Shown here piece after piece: positions 51,384 to 59,539 of a stretch of 64,000 nucleotides of DNA. Position 1 is the stretch's first letter. Each line of letters opens with the position of its first letter. Both the position numbers and the translations under genes were made by a program. This DNA is from a virus. The notes below the pieces were generated by a model that did not search any database, was not told where the DNA came from, and was given only the letters and a program-made list of their open reading frames with translations. The DNA lies in IMG/VR virus record IMGVR_UViG_3300027710_000011, positions 1 to 64,000 of that record. One strand, given 5' to 3'.

Positions 51384-51392
51384 GTGATATGT
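51384..51392 (-). promoter_or_regulatory. Candidate early promoter motif ACATATCAC of the giant RNA
   Basis: The minus strand reads CCACATATCAC, between the stop of the 202-residue gene (51410) and the first helix of the giant RNA. It is the same 9-mer as at 42666 and 62835. Confidence 0.5.
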
Positions 51393-51409
51393 GGCTGTGC
51401 AAATCTAGA

Positions 51410-52018
51410 TTACAGCTCAAGCCACTTCTGCAGCTGATGCAATTGATATTCAGCAATTGCATCAATGTGCTCACCTTGTAATCTTTGCGCCACAATCTGT
51501 TCTGGACCAGCCATATCCAATAACCGGACAACGCTGATATAGAAGTAACTACCAAAACTCTTGCGCTGCGCTTCAGAGAAGTGACCTGATATCAACAAGA
51601 CCGCCTTGGTGTTCTTGTCGTAGAAACAACCTTCCCACAACGGAATGTCTTCCGATTCAGGAGATATGTTGTAATTGAACCACGCAGTAGCAACGTTATC
51701 GTTCTCTACGTGGATTCCTAATGAATTGTGGAATGATTCAAATAAAACCACTCCCACCCGTTGTTCATTTTGACAAGTAAGCAGGTCGTTATGACAAGTA
51801 AACAAATATTTAGTTACATCCTGAATCGCGTCTTCTCGCATCTCCGCTATAAAAACTTGTTTGTGCACGATCTGTAGTTTTGCCTTTCTGTTCTTATCAC
51901 AGCCCATTGAACGAGCTTCTTGCTTGAAGACGTCAGTCACAATGTCTTCAAGCATACTGCTAATGACTTGGCGTAATTTGCGATGTTGTATTCTGAACAT
52001 CTCTTTAAGAATTGTCAT
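51410..52018 (-). CDS. Protein of unknown function (202 aa)
   Basis: Not recognised. It is a soluble mixed alpha/beta protein with a helical basic N-terminus (MFRIQHRKLRQVISSMLED) and a middle with several Trp/Phe (TAWFNYNISPESEDIPLWEG). GGAGAT lies just upstream of the ATG. It follows the terminator at 52044 and precedes the giant RNA. It is probably one of the small early host-interaction genes. Confidence 0.55.
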   Translation of the reverse strand: MTILKEMFRIQHRKLRQVISSMLEDIVTDVFKQEARSMGCDKNRKAKLQIVHKQVFIAEMREDAIQDVTKYLFTCHNDLLTCQNEQRVGVVLFESFHNSLGIHVENDNVATAWFNYNISPESEDIPLWEGCFYDKNTKAVLLISGHFSEAQRKSFGSYFYISVVRLLDMAGPEQIVAQRLQGEHIDAIAEYQLHQLQKWLEL

Positions 52019-52043
52019 ATCGATCTCCTTTGTGAAATAAATA

Positions 52044-52078
52044 AAAGAGAGGAGGGGAAACCCTCCTCTCTTTATGCC
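52044..52078 (-). terminator. Terminator hairpin, TTATG family
   Basis: AAAGAGAGGAGGG (52044-52056) pairs with CCCTCCTCTCTTT (52061-52073). The stop codon of the minus gene ending at 52072 lies inside the right arm. ATGCCGTAG follows on the plus side. Confidence 0.85.
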
Positions 52079-52581
52079 GTAGCTTTTGCCTTGTCGCGAA
52101 TGTAGTTCACAGCCATGACGTGGTTCGAATTACCTGTCAACTTCAAAGTGATTCTGACAATCATGTCAATGCCGAGTTCTTCGCGCCAGTCGCACAGGAA
52201 CTTAAAGTCCTGCCGACATGTACGTCCAGCACGCCATTCGGTTCTTTGACTAACAACGCTTACACCGTGGATATCATGGAAGACATCCAGCGCTGCAACA
52301 CGTGCAGGTTCAATCCAAACCGACTTCGTAAAGGCCTCAATGAGAACTTGACAGATGTCGTAGTATTGCTTACCGAGCTCACACTCGCCGGCTCGATCAT
52401 GCGTGCGTGTATATTGCGCCCGTGTGCTGAACACAGTTGCATCATGATTGGCAGAGCCGAGTCCTTTAGAGAACACGTTCTGTTCCTCAAGGCGGCACAG
52501 TGGCAGCAACAGCGCCTTAAGGTCGAACATTTTGTTTCGAACAGTCTCAGCGTTCTTGCAATCAACGATATACGAAGCCAT
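52072..52581 (-). CDS. Small early-type protein of unknown function (169 aa)
   Basis: The start at 52581 is chosen because AAGGATC precedes it; an in-frame ATG at 52620 overlaps the preceding gene and has no ribosome site. The C-terminal part (WRAGRTCRQDFKFLCDWREE) resembles the end of the 142-residue protein at 54305 (GRICSEDFEFHYG), suggesting related small proteins. No enzyme motif is present. It is the last gene of a minus-strand unit ended by the hairpin at 52044. Confidence 0.55.
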   Translation of the reverse strand: MASYIVDCKNAETVRNKMFDLKALLLPLCRLEEQNVFSKGLGSANHDATVFSTRAQYTRTHDRAGECELGKQYYDICQVLIEAFTKSVWIEPARVAALDVFHDIHGVSVVSQRTEWRAGRTCRQDFKFLCDWREELGIDMIVRITLKLTGNSNHVMAVNYIRDKAKATA

Positions 52582-52606
52582 GGTTTTTGATCCTTTTTGG
52601 CACAAT

Positions 52607-53041
52607 TCAATCAATGACACTGATGCTCATGTGTGGCAAGTAATCATTGTTCCAATACTTGAACGTAAAATCGTCCACTTGAATTGTGCATTCTACGAAA
52701 CACTCCGAGAGGAGCGTGCCTGGGTTGAAATTATTGAGCTGCAACTTTTTGACGACATGACGTCGTTCTTTTTTGCAGTAATCGATGAACCCCTGTAACG
52801 TCCGGGGGTCAATCAATCTGAGTTTGATAAATGCAAATTCAAACTCTTTCAAACATTCCAAGAGCCTCTGACTGAAAATGTCAGTAGGAATTCTGGTTCC
52901 ATTAGGAATATCAGAATCCCAGCGTACCGTTACAGTACCCACAGGTCCGACTTGGTCTGTCAGATACTTGTGGGCTTTTATCACTTCCGACATGTGAGCG
53001 GCGAGGTGCCAATAGCGCCAGCTCAGTTCATCTTCGGACAT
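52607..53041 (-). CDS. Small protein of unknown function (144 aa)
   Basis: Not recognised. GGGGGA lies a few bases before the ATG. It is a soluble alpha/beta protein (FAFIKLRLIDPRTLQGFIDY, then FTFKYWNNDYLPHMSIS). It is in a row of small minus-strand genes with short spacing. Confidence 0.55.
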   Translation of the reverse strand: MSEDELSWRYWHLAAHMSEVIKAHKYLTDQVGPVGTVTVRWDSDIPNGTRIPTDIFSQRLLECLKEFEFAFIKLRLIDPRTLQGFIDYCKKERRHVVKKLQLNNFNPGTLLSECFVECTIQVDDFTFKYWNNDYLPHMSISVID

Positions 53042-53056
53042 GACATCCCCCTGACT

Positions 53057-53443
53057 CTAGTCGAAATTCTCGCTGCGTATTTCCAGCATGAAATGTTTTC
53101 CAACAATTATCCACGAAGAGACATTGTCGCCGACACACACGATTGAACTTATCAAATAACCTTCGTTTTCCAAGGTTGTTCTTGACTCGGTGTCAAATTT
53201 CCCACTGAGATCAATAAGTGCTTTCTTGCTAAAGTAGCCAGCCATGTCGATATCCGTACGCAAACTGTCACCAGCTTGGAAAGAATACGGCTTGTCCAGC
53301 ATGAATGCCGCACGGTCGGATTGCGGATCCTTGTAGTACATAGAGCGACGCTCCGGATACTCCAAACGCCGATCAATCCAGCGCAACGCAGATAGCGCTG
53401 AATTAGTCGATGTCGGGAGCGCTAACTGAGGACGTGCGGACAT
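53057..53443 (-). CDS. Small protein of unknown function (128 aa)
   Basis: Not recognised. GGAGAA lies 8 bases upstream of the ATG. The C-terminal half is beta-rich (GYLISSIVCVGDNVSSWIIV, then KHFMLEIRSENFD), similar in style to the strands ending its neighbours. It is 3 bases downstream of the 120-residue gene. Confidence 0.55.
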   Translation of the reverse strand: MSARPQLALPTSTNSALSALRWIDRRLEYPERRSMYYKDPQSDRAAFMLDKPYSFQAGDSLRTDIDMAGYFSKKALIDLSGKFDTESRTTLENEGYLISSIVCVGDNVSSWIIVGKHFMLEIRSENFD

Positions 53444-53446
53444 AAT

Positions 53447-53809
53447 TCATTCTCCGAACCAAAAGAAGTTCAATCCTTCGATAACGAAGAATACACCGAG
53501 TTGAGTTTCTCGCAACGTCACGGTGCAACCAAACACGTGAGTGCGATCATTGAGCAGCTTGACGATGGCGTTGGTTTTAGGCAAAGCAGCCACGCTGGTT
53601 TTCAAAATAGTGAAGCACAAAGAGTAAGGCGTCCAACGCGCCTGCAGTCTTCGCGATCCTTCCAGATTCAGCCATCCCGTAGGCTGTAGGAATTTCTTAG
53701 CGTTTTGCTCATCCGAAAAGAACTTGTCGAGCTTCTGGATCGAAGTCACGATTAAGTCTATCTCTGATTGACTAACGTTTTTTGTTATTGCTGGTTGCTG
53801 TGTGTGCAC
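53447..53809 (-). CDS. Small protein of unknown function (120 aa), GTG start
   Basis: The GTG at 53809 has GAGGG 9 bases upstream. The layout is a helical N-terminus (SQSEIDLIVTSIQKLDKFFS) and a beta-rich C-terminus (HVFGCTVTLRETQLGVFFVI). Not recognised. The 149 bases upstream (53810-53958) hold no gene and no clear signal. Confidence 0.5.
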   Translation of the reverse strand: MHTQQPAITKNVSQSEIDLIVTSIQKLDKFFSDEQNAKKFLQPTGWLNLEGSRRLQARWTPYSLCFTILKTSVAALPKTNAIVKLLNDRTHVFGCTVTLRETQLGVFFVIEGLNFFWFGE

Positions 53810-53958
53810 GGTTGTTTACCCTCGGGAGTTGAGCTACTTGGTAGCTACTTTTGTTGCAGTAATAGGTTCATTACTTGCATTGGTTGCTTTCCTCTAATGG
53901 ATCCTGACGTAATGACAAATGTCGTCAGTGGCTGTCCATCATACAAAACTGATCTTCT

Positions 53959-54423
53959 TCACTCGACACTGATGGTTAGGTCAAATGTCGGTGCAGTGAT
54001 AATCAAGTAAGCTTCACCCACTATTGTACTAACGCGTGTGGGATGGTTGTTTTCGTCCAGAAATGCCTTCAGCAATCCAAGCTGTTTAGTGCTGGTGTTT
54101 TCAACCATTTTGTTGATTGCGTCAAAGACAAGAACGATGCGAAATGGATCATCTTGATCCACTTCTGTTATGTTCGGGTTGGTGACTGAATGGATGGTTA
54201 GTCCAAGATAGTCAATCCCGCGCTCATCGTTGCGATAGATTTCGCCTTGGGGTGAGTGCAGGAGTTTTCCGAATTCAACCAGGAGCTCTAAAAACTTCTT
54301 TGTGTCAACCGTAGTGGAACTCGAAGTCTTCGCTACAGATACGACCGCTGAGCCAGCCAAAACTGTCTCCTGAGCCTTTACGGATGCTGTACCCGTAGGC
54401 TTCCATTGATCTGTGGTTGGCAT
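53959..54423 (-). CDS. Small protein of unknown function (154 aa), overlaps the 142-aa gene
   Basis: The start at 54423 has GGGAGA 8-9 bases upstream. The first 40 residues are Ser/Thr/Val-rich and lie in the 119-base overlap with the gene at 54305, in a different frame. The rest is an alpha/beta domain (KKFLELLVEFGKLLHSPQG, then FRIVLVFDAINKMVE, then AYLIITAPTFDLTISVE). If a later start is used the overlap vanishes, but I see no ribosome site for one. Confidence 0.5.
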   Translation of the reverse strand: MPTTDQWKPTGTASVKAQETVLAGSAVVSVAKTSSSTTVDTKKFLELLVEFGKLLHSPQGEIYRNDERGIDYLGLTIHSVTNPNITEVDQDDPFRIVLVFDAINKMVENTSTKQLGLLKAFLDENNHPTRVSTIVGEAYLIITAPTFDLTISVE

Positions 54424-54733
54424 AATCGCAATCTCCCTTTTCTGTTATTAAGATATTGTCAGCAATCGATGACACTGCATTGTGCAGCGCCAGAATGTGG
54501 CGGTCAGTACCTTCCGGGTACTTTTGTAAGTAATGAGGATATGGCCACGCCAACTCAGTGACTGGATCCAAGTCTTCACAACACATATCCTGGACTTGCT
54601 CGCAAATCTCAGGGACGAAAACCTTCAAACAACGATTACCTTGCGTGACACATTCAGGATTATTTGTAATGTATTTCCGAATGGCATCCAAGTACTTCAC
54701 CAGTTCAGTAACATTGTAAATTTTGTTTACCAT
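54305..54733 (-). CDS. Small Cys-rich protein of unknown function (142 aa)
   Basis: First gene after the ACATATAAC motif at 54780. It has a helical N-terminus (IYNVTELVKYLDAIRKYITN), a Cys-rich middle (ICEQVQDMCCEDLD) and a C-terminus GRICSEDFEFHYG related to that of the 169-residue protein at 52072. Its beginning is also similar to that of the 82-residue protein at 57936 (MYDIAELVDSYIT). It is likely an early gene. Function unknown. Confidence 0.55.
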   Translation of the reverse strand: MVNKIYNVTELVKYLDAIRKYITNNPECVTQGNRCLKVFVPEICEQVQDMCCEDLDPVTELAWPYPHYLQKYPEGTDRHILALHNAVSSIADNILITEKGDCDYANHRSMEAYGYSIRKGSGDSFGWLSGRICSEDFEFHYG

Positions 54734-54779
54734 TGTTATTCCCTTGGGTTTTTTATTGCGTGTGACCTATGTACACGTC

Positions 54780-54788
54780 GTTATATGT
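54780..54788 (-). promoter_or_regulatory. Candidate early promoter motif ACATATAAC
   Basis: The minus strand reads CAAACACATATAAC, 47 bases upstream of the start at 54733. It matches CAAACACATATTAC at 58288 at 13 of 14 positions. Confidence 0.6.
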
Positions 54789-54838
54789 GTTTGTATTTTT
54801 CTACAATATCAACCCAATCAAATAAAAAAAGAAGTGTA

Positions 54839-54870
54839 ACTAGAGTGGGGGAACCCCACTCTAGTGTTTA
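54839..54870 (-). terminator. Terminator hairpin, TTATG family
   Basis: CTAGAGTGGGG (54840-54850) pairs with CCCCACTCTAG (54854-54864). TTTATGCAGG follows on the plus side, and on the minus side an A/T-rich tract ends TTTTTTTATTTG. Confidence 0.85.
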
Positions 54871-55407
54871 TGCAGGCTGCTTTTCCTGCACTTCTTCTTT
54901 TACTTGAATCGGATACTTCAGGTCAAACTCTTTGAGCATTTCCAGCACCACGTCGTTAACAGCTTTGTAGGTTGTGACAAAGTGTTTACGATGTAAGCTA
55001 TCGTGCATGCTGATGACTTTGCAATGCATGTCCAGCATCGTAGCGTATTCAGAAGCAGTTATGCTCCAACGATTCTGACGAGGATCTTCCAACTCTGTTT
55101 GATTGCGCTCTTTGATACTTAAGCACATCTCGTAGGTTTTGTCGAAGAATTCTTGATCCGCTGGTACACAGAACTTCACCGCCATCATCTTTCCAACCAA
55201 TGCGCGGTAAAGTGCATTATGGAAATCAACGACAGACGCACCACCTGCGCCTAGCCTATGGATTGCAACGTCAATCGGTTGATGAATGCGATTGCGTTGT
55301 TCTTCACCCAGGCCGCCCACTTTCTTACCGACTACGCTAACAAAGCGTGTGGTGGGCGATGGTTTATTCGGGTTGTACTTCTTATTTGGTTTCTTATTTC
55401 CAGCCAT
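54868..55407 (-). CDS. Basic N-terminus protein of unknown function (179 aa)
   Basis: A Lys/Pro/Asn-rich N-terminus (NKKPNKKYNPNKPSPTTRF) is probably disordered and nucleic-acid compatible. A helical body follows (about 45-165) with no recognised motif. The last gene of a unit that starts near 58184 and ends at the hairpin at 54839. Confidence 0.55.
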   Translation of the reverse strand: MAGNKKPNKKYNPNKPSPTTRFVSVVGKKVGGLGEEQRNRIHQPIDVAIHRLGAGGASVVDFHNALYRALVGKMMAVKFCVPADQEFFDKTYEMCLSIKERNQTELEDPRQNRWSITASEYATMLDMHCKVISMHDSLHRKHFVTTYKAVNDVVLEMLKEFDLKYPIQVKEEVQEKQPA

Positions 55408-55409
55408 GT

Positions 55410-55610
55410 TTACTCGTTTGGGGTTGGATGTCGTTTACGTACTTTGATGCAAAATGCATAAACAAGACCGGCCACGGCGGAGGTAGCGTAGACAGTCAGT
55501 AATTCTGAGAGATGGAAATGGAACAGCCAAATACCGATAGCTGTAATGGCGGCAAGAAGACCCATTCCTAGGAACAGGTTTTCCATGGTGCGGATGCGTG
55601 GTAGTTTCAT
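55410..55610 (-). CDS. Small two-helix membrane protein (66 aa)
   Basis: Two hydrophobic helices (about 11-30 and 36-57, LFLGMGLLAAITAIGIWLF, then AVAGLVYAFCIKV) and a charged tail. It overlaps the preceding gene by ATGA. Function unknown; an inner-membrane protein of the early set. Confidence 0.55.
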   Translation of the reverse strand: MKLPRIRTMENLFLGMGLLAAITAIGIWLFHFHLSELLTVYATSAVAGLVYAFCIKVRKRHPTPNE

Positions 55611-56053
55611 ACGAGTGACATCAGTTGAGCAAACCGATCGCCAGATCCACCGTTCTTTTTGACGAGTTCAGGCCACTTGGTTGAGTAGGGCGCCGTTTCG
55701 TCATTGAAGGTGATATGAAAGTTGTAACGCTTGCAAGAGTACGTGAGCGTAGCTTGCAATTCGATCACACCGTTCACCATGTCGAAGTTCATCTTCAAAC
55801 CGCTGAGCAGTTCGTGTTGAACTTCGAACCCGTAGATGTCAGACAGCTGTACGGCCAGCCATTTGTACATCGACCCATATCCCGCTCGAAGCGTCATGGG
55901 CTCAACCTTGCTAGGCGCAAAGCCCGACAAGGTATTCAGACACGAACTCGCAAGTTGAGTCAGTTCTGAAAAGTACGACTTCAGGAGAGTTACCTCCTTT
56001 TTGTTTTTCACCCTTAACCGCCGTATAGCGGTGTCGACAAGTACTTGGTCCAT
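55607..56053 (-). CDS. Small protein of unknown function (148 aa)
   Basis: Not recognised. It has a helical N-terminal half and a beta-rich C-terminus (FDMVNGVIELQATLTYSCKRY). It ends overlapping the 66-residue membrane gene by ATGA. Confidence 0.55.
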   Translation of the reverse strand: MDQVLVDTAIRRLRVKNKKEVTLLKSYFSELTQLASSCLNTLSGFAPSKVEPMTLRAGYGSMYKWLAVQLSDIYGFEVQHELLSGLKMNFDMVNGVIELQATLTYSCKRYNFHITFNDETAPYSTKWPELVKKNGGSGDRFAQLMSLV

Positions 56054-56062
56054 GACAGTTGT

Positions 56063-56497
56063 CTATTCGTTAGTTACACGCTTATAGCGATGCAAGTTGT
56101 TAGGATGAGGGACAAGCTCACCTTGGAACTCAACCGAGTGTCCCAAGGTTTGTAGGTAAGTGACACCGAGCATAGCAAAAAGATGTCGGTGGCAAAAACT
56201 ACCAGGCGCACAGTAACAGGCCAAAGCAAATGTCTTGTGTTTCGTGAGTACTTCCCATTCCTTAGGTGCTATGCGAAGTGTCGGTATGACCTTTTCATAG
56301 TACCGTAAAGAATACTCACGGTTATCCATTTCACCGCGCCTGTACGCCATTAAATCTTCCCAATGCGGAGCGAAAGCTTTGATCCCTGATTTTGCAGTGA
56401 TATCAATTACCGGTATATTCAAGTCTCTCGCTAAGCGCCACATTGGGATCTGGATCGTGAAGATCCAGTATTCGCCGCCAGTGTTATTGGCTTGCAC
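56063..56497 (-). CDS. DUF488-like protein (144 aa), GTG start
   Basis: The GTG at 56497 is preceded by AGGAAG and overlaps the end of the 478-residue gene by 14 bases. The sequence shows the DUF488-like pattern: LARDLNIPVIDITAKSG near the start, PHWEDLMAYRRG in the middle, and the Cys/His signature ALACYCAPGSFCHRHLF near the end. Members of this family are common in phages and bacteria. The biochemical function is not established. The Cys-rich signature suggests metal or redox chemistry. Confidence 0.65.
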   Translation of the reverse strand: MQANNTGGEYWIFTIQIPMWRLARDLNIPVIDITAKSGIKAFAPHWEDLMAYRRGEMDNREYSLRYYEKVIPTLRIAPKEWEVLTKHKTFALACYCAPGSFCHRHLFAMLGVTYLQTLGHSVEFQGELVPHPNNLHRYKRVTNE

Positions 56498-57920
56498 TTT
56501 CGTCTTCCTGGAGCTTATTCAACTTGGTAATAACACCAAGCAAAGCATACAGAGTACGAAGTGTCAGGTGTTGGTTGCTCATCACCAGCTTAGGTTCTTC
56601 GCCCTCTTGCACCAGAATGCCGAATTCCACTGTATGTTGACCACCACGCAAATCAAGGTAGCCTGTTACGCTCTCGATCGCTTCAGGTGCGAACAAATGT
56701 TGCACCTTACTGTAATTCAGCTGAACATTCCAGATGCCATTGCTTTTCTGTTCACTACCTGCCGCGCTATGGAAGTGCGTTGAGAATTGAATGTACTCGC
56801 CGGCGCTCTTCTTCCGAATCTGATATCTACCTTTGTCATCGCTGCCTTTGACAGCGTCGAGCAGCGCCAAAGTAACTTCCTTTTCAGTCAACACCTTCGA
56901 CGGCGTGACGGGATAGTAACCGTTGTGACGCAAGAACTCACGGATACCTGCACGAATAGCGCGCCTAGGAATCAAGCTATCGGTGCCGAAGTGGATAGTG
57001 TTTTCCAATTCGTTATACACCTCAACCGCTACTGAGAGAGGATCACGCAACTCGTAGTGATCCGGCGGATAGATGTCGTACGGTGTGCGTACGGCATTAT
57101 TGTCGCTGAAATGAATCAACTCTCGTGCAGTCATCGCGAGTTGACCAGGTCGCGATGATCCCGTGAGTGGTGAGATGTGAAGATACACGCCACAGACGTG
57201 GAGATACTCACCACTCCAGATGATATTGAAGAATGTGCGAACCTTCCAGTGTTGATCGGGCTTTGCAGGCGAATCATAAATCTCACACTGAACTTGCCAA
57301 AGCTTCTCCACCGCGTTAGGACGGTTGGATTGGATTTGCGGAATGAAACGCATATGCAACTCACGATCGTTCTCCAAGCCAACAGTATGATTAAAGTCTT
57401 CATGACCTGCTGTGAAGGCATCCTTGTTGATTTCAAAGATGTCAACAATATCAACGTCCTTTGTACCCCAACGCGGTTTCATGGTTGTCGGAATCAACCC
57501 AGTCAACAACGTGTGTGGCTCGTACTGCTCACAAGGAGCGTAATCTTGATTAAACGTGATCTGGAAGTTTGCAGACTTCAAGTCTTCAATAGTCAGCTTG
57601 CGCAGCGGACGATATTGCTGAGGCAGAGTCGTCAGTCGCTTTGCTTCACCCTTCATCACGCCATCGACGTTATTTAGCCGGGAGAAGAGCTTGGTAACTG
57701 GCGTGACGCCGTTGAGCAAGTCATAGTGCGTGAGCAACTCGTCGTTGAGATAATTCCGCATCTGCGTGGCTTGAGACGCGTTAACGTACGTACCTAAGCT
57801 ATGCAACGCAGGAATGGCCTGCATGCCATTGAAATCCATACAAGGCCGCGCGTCTTGCGCTTGGCTGCTAATGCGCTGAGCCAGCAGAGCGAACTTCAAG
57901 ATCAAATCGGTAGGTTTCAT
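56484..57920 (-). CDS. Protein of unknown function (478 aa)
   Basis: The start at 57920 has GAGGAC 5 bases upstream; an in-frame ATG at 57935 has none. It is the largest protein of the early-looking cluster. It is an alpha/beta protein without membrane segments or recognised motifs (LWQVQCEIYDSPAKPDQHWK, VCGVYLHISPLTGSSRPG). Several stretches end in strands similar in style to the small neighbours. Confidence 0.55.
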   Translation of the reverse strand: MKPTDLILKFALLAQRISSQAQDARPCMDFNGMQAIPALHSLGTYVNASQATQMRNYLNDELLTHYDLLNGVTPVTKLFSRLNNVDGVMKGEAKRLTTLPQQYRPLRKLTIEDLKSANFQITFNQDYAPCEQYEPHTLLTGLIPTTMKPRWGTKDVDIVDIFEINKDAFTAGHEDFNHTVGLENDRELHMRFIPQIQSNRPNAVEKLWQVQCEIYDSPAKPDQHWKVRTFFNIIWSGEYLHVCGVYLHISPLTGSSRPGQLAMTARELIHFSDNNAVRTPYDIYPPDHYELRDPLSVAVEVYNELENTIHFGTDSLIPRRAIRAGIREFLRHNGYYPVTPSKVLTEKEVTLALLDAVKGSDDKGRYQIRKKSAGEYIQFSTHFHSAAGSEQKSNGIWNVQLNYSKVQHLFAPEAIESVTGYLDLRGGQHTVEFGILVQEGEEPKLVMSNQHLTLRTLYALLGVITKLNKLQEDESASQ

Positions 57921-57935
57921 TTTGTCCTCTTTCAA

Positions 57936-58184
57936 TTAGAAATGCAGTTGTTCGTATTTGGGATTATAGTCTGCGCCGACACGACATTGATGTCTTACGG
58001 CTTCAGCAAACAAGCCTTTCCATTCACCACCTTCAGGATGTTGATGGATGCGGTGCGGAATCTTTTCTTCAAACAGTATCTGAATCACAAGCTCAAGCTT
58101 GTCGTCTGAGACTCGAAATTGATCACTACCCCAATATCCGTCACTGGTGATGTAGCTATCTACCAGTTCAGCAATATCGTACAT
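57936..58184 (-). CDS. Small protein of unknown function (82 aa)
   Basis: The start is uncertain. The frame is open to a GTG at 58316, but that extension is not protein-like and would span the ACATATTAC motif at 58288, so I choose ATG 58184 (MYDIAELVDSYIT). Its N-terminus is similar to that of the 142-residue protein at 54305. The first gene of its unit. Function unknown. Confidence 0.5.
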   Translation of the reverse strand: MYDIAELVDSYITSDGYWGSDQFRVSDDKLELVIQILFEEKIPHRIHQHPEGGEWKGLFAEAVRHQCRVGADYNPKYEQLHF

Positions 58185-58287
58185 CTTACTAATGGCGTTG
58201 GTTGCACCATTATCGACGGCTAGTAAACCGACGTTTAGATAAATCAAATAAGATTTCAAAAGGCCCCCGCTGTTATAAGTCTGTGAT

Positions 58288-58296
58288 GTAATATGT
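58288..58296 (-). promoter_or_regulatory. Candidate early promoter motif ACATATTAC
   Basis: The minus strand reads CAAACACATATTAC, 104 bases upstream of the start at 58184. It is nearly identical to the motif at 54780. Confidence 0.6.
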
Positions 58297-58408
58297 GTTT
58301 GATAAAATCTACACACCAGCGCAGCTTTATCATTCAGACTTTGTACATAGCTTTTACTTGTCCCGTTAGTAATTACTTCTAATCAGACAAAATAAAAAAG
58401 GCAGCATA

Positions 58409-58432
58409 GACTGGAGGCCGAAGCCTCCAGTC
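58409..58432 (-). terminator. UUCG-loop terminator of the membrane-protein unit
   Basis: GACTGGAGGC (58409-58418) pairs with GCCTCCAGTC (58423-58432). On the minus strand the loop is TTCG, and TATGCTGCC follows. Confidence 0.85.
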
Positions 58433-58589
58433 GTACGGGATGAAGCTCATCACTTGGATTTTCTATCTGCTTGTCACCATCGGCTCTCATGCGAAACAAT
58501 TAAGAACGCTAGCACTAGGAGACATTAAAGCGCACGTTACACAAACGTACTGATTTAGCAGGGGCTTGGCGATACAGCCTATATAATTG

Positions 58590-59006
58590 TTAAGGAGTTA
58601 CATGACTATCCTGCTCCGCTGCTTTCCAGAACATCCCGAAGGACAAGGCCAGCAGCAAGCCGGTGAAAGTCATCAAAATCCAAAGACCCAACGTATTGGT
58701 CATCGGTTTTTGGACGTAATACAAAACGCTCAACGTCATGAGACACGCGCCCGTCAAAGGAAGCATGTACGCAAACGAGAACATCTGCATGATGGTACGA
58801 CTGCGCGCATGTACGTAACCGTACAGCGAGAACAGCGCGAAAATGAGTCCCAGCATGAATGCTGTCTGAAAGTCAGCACCCTTGTACAACAACTTGAACT
58901 CCTCCAAGCCCGTCAGCATGAGACTGATCATGGCGTTAAAGAAGTACACCACGCCTGCCAGCACCAGCATTTGTAGCTTCAAGATTTTTGTTGTGTTTGA
59001 TTTCAT
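58590..59006 (-). CDS. Multi-pass membrane protein (138 aa)
   Basis: Four hydrophobic segments (about 10-32, 46-66, 74-96, 105-127; for example GLWILMTFTGLLLALSFGMFW). It overlaps the preceding membrane-protein gene by ATGA. The two probably act together in the inner membrane. Function unknown. Confidence 0.6.
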   Translation of the reverse strand: MKSNTTKILKLQMLVLAGVVYFFNAMISLMLTGLEEFKLLYKGADFQTAFMLGLIFALFSLYGYVHARSRTIMQMFSFAYMLPLTGACLMTLSVLYYVQKPMTNTLGLWILMTFTGLLLALSFGMFWKAAEQDSHVTP

Positions 59007-59539
59007 TTTGTTGCCTCAGTAGCCGAGTTTGGTTTTGGAGTAACACGATCACCTGGTCGGCGACCAATTCGTGTATAACCGTGTTTGCGAATTTCAAACC
59101 ATCTGTCAATTAATTCATAGTAAAACAGAACCATTGACAAAATGGAGATGACTGAGTTGATCAGAATCACGGCGCTAATGTACGGGTTGACCAAGACTTG
59201 CAATGGTACTAATACCGCATATAAGATTCCAATTCCTAAAAAGAATCCACCAATGATCACTGAATGCACAATGATTGCACCGATGAATCTCTCCAACAGC
59301 AAGAACATGATCGTTGCGATCGCGTAGATGCAAAACACAAAGTTCAGTTCTGGGATCAACTGCATTTTCTGCAAGTCGAGCTTGTGGATTTCACTATGCA
59401 TGCCCGGCCAGTTAAGAACCAGCGTCATGTAAGCGTTTGCCAGAATATAGGGCATCATCGCGTAAAACGCAGAGCCTACTGTGGCGCGAAAATGAATATT
59501 CTTGATAGTCATCGCTGGCCCCGATTGGTTGTTCATCAT
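59003..59539 (-). CDS. Multi-pass membrane protein (178 aa)
   Basis: Four or so hydrophobic segments (for example FVFCIYAIATIMFLLLERF and VILINSVISILSMVLFYY) and a basic soluble tail (RRPGDRVTPKPNS). The start could be 59539 or the later ATG at 59512, which has GGGG upstream. A near-match ACATATGAT (59535-59543) coincides with the first ATG, which favours the later start if it is a promoter. Function unknown. Confidence 0.55.
   Translation of the reverse strand: MMNNQSGPAMTIKNIHFRATVGSAFYAMMPYILANAYMTLVLNWPGMHSEIHKLDLQKMQLIPELNFVFCIYAIATIMFLLLERFIGAIIVHSVIIGGFFLGIGILYAVLVPLQVLVNPYISAVILINSVISILSMVLFYYELIDRWFEIRKHGYTRIGRRPGDRVTPKPNSATEATK

Larger units (their letters stand above)
58185..58589. 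other. Gene-free interval of about 400 bases
   Basis: It holds the ACATATTAC promoter-like motif (58288-58296, minus) and a UUCG hairpin (58409-58432). I see nothing else I can name between about 58440 and 58589, where no tRNA or ORF fits. Confidence 0.6.

Noticed and set aside
51361-51555. Minus ORF overlapping the end of the 202-residue gene
   Set aside because: An alternative frame of the better-supported 202-residue gene, with no ribosome site.
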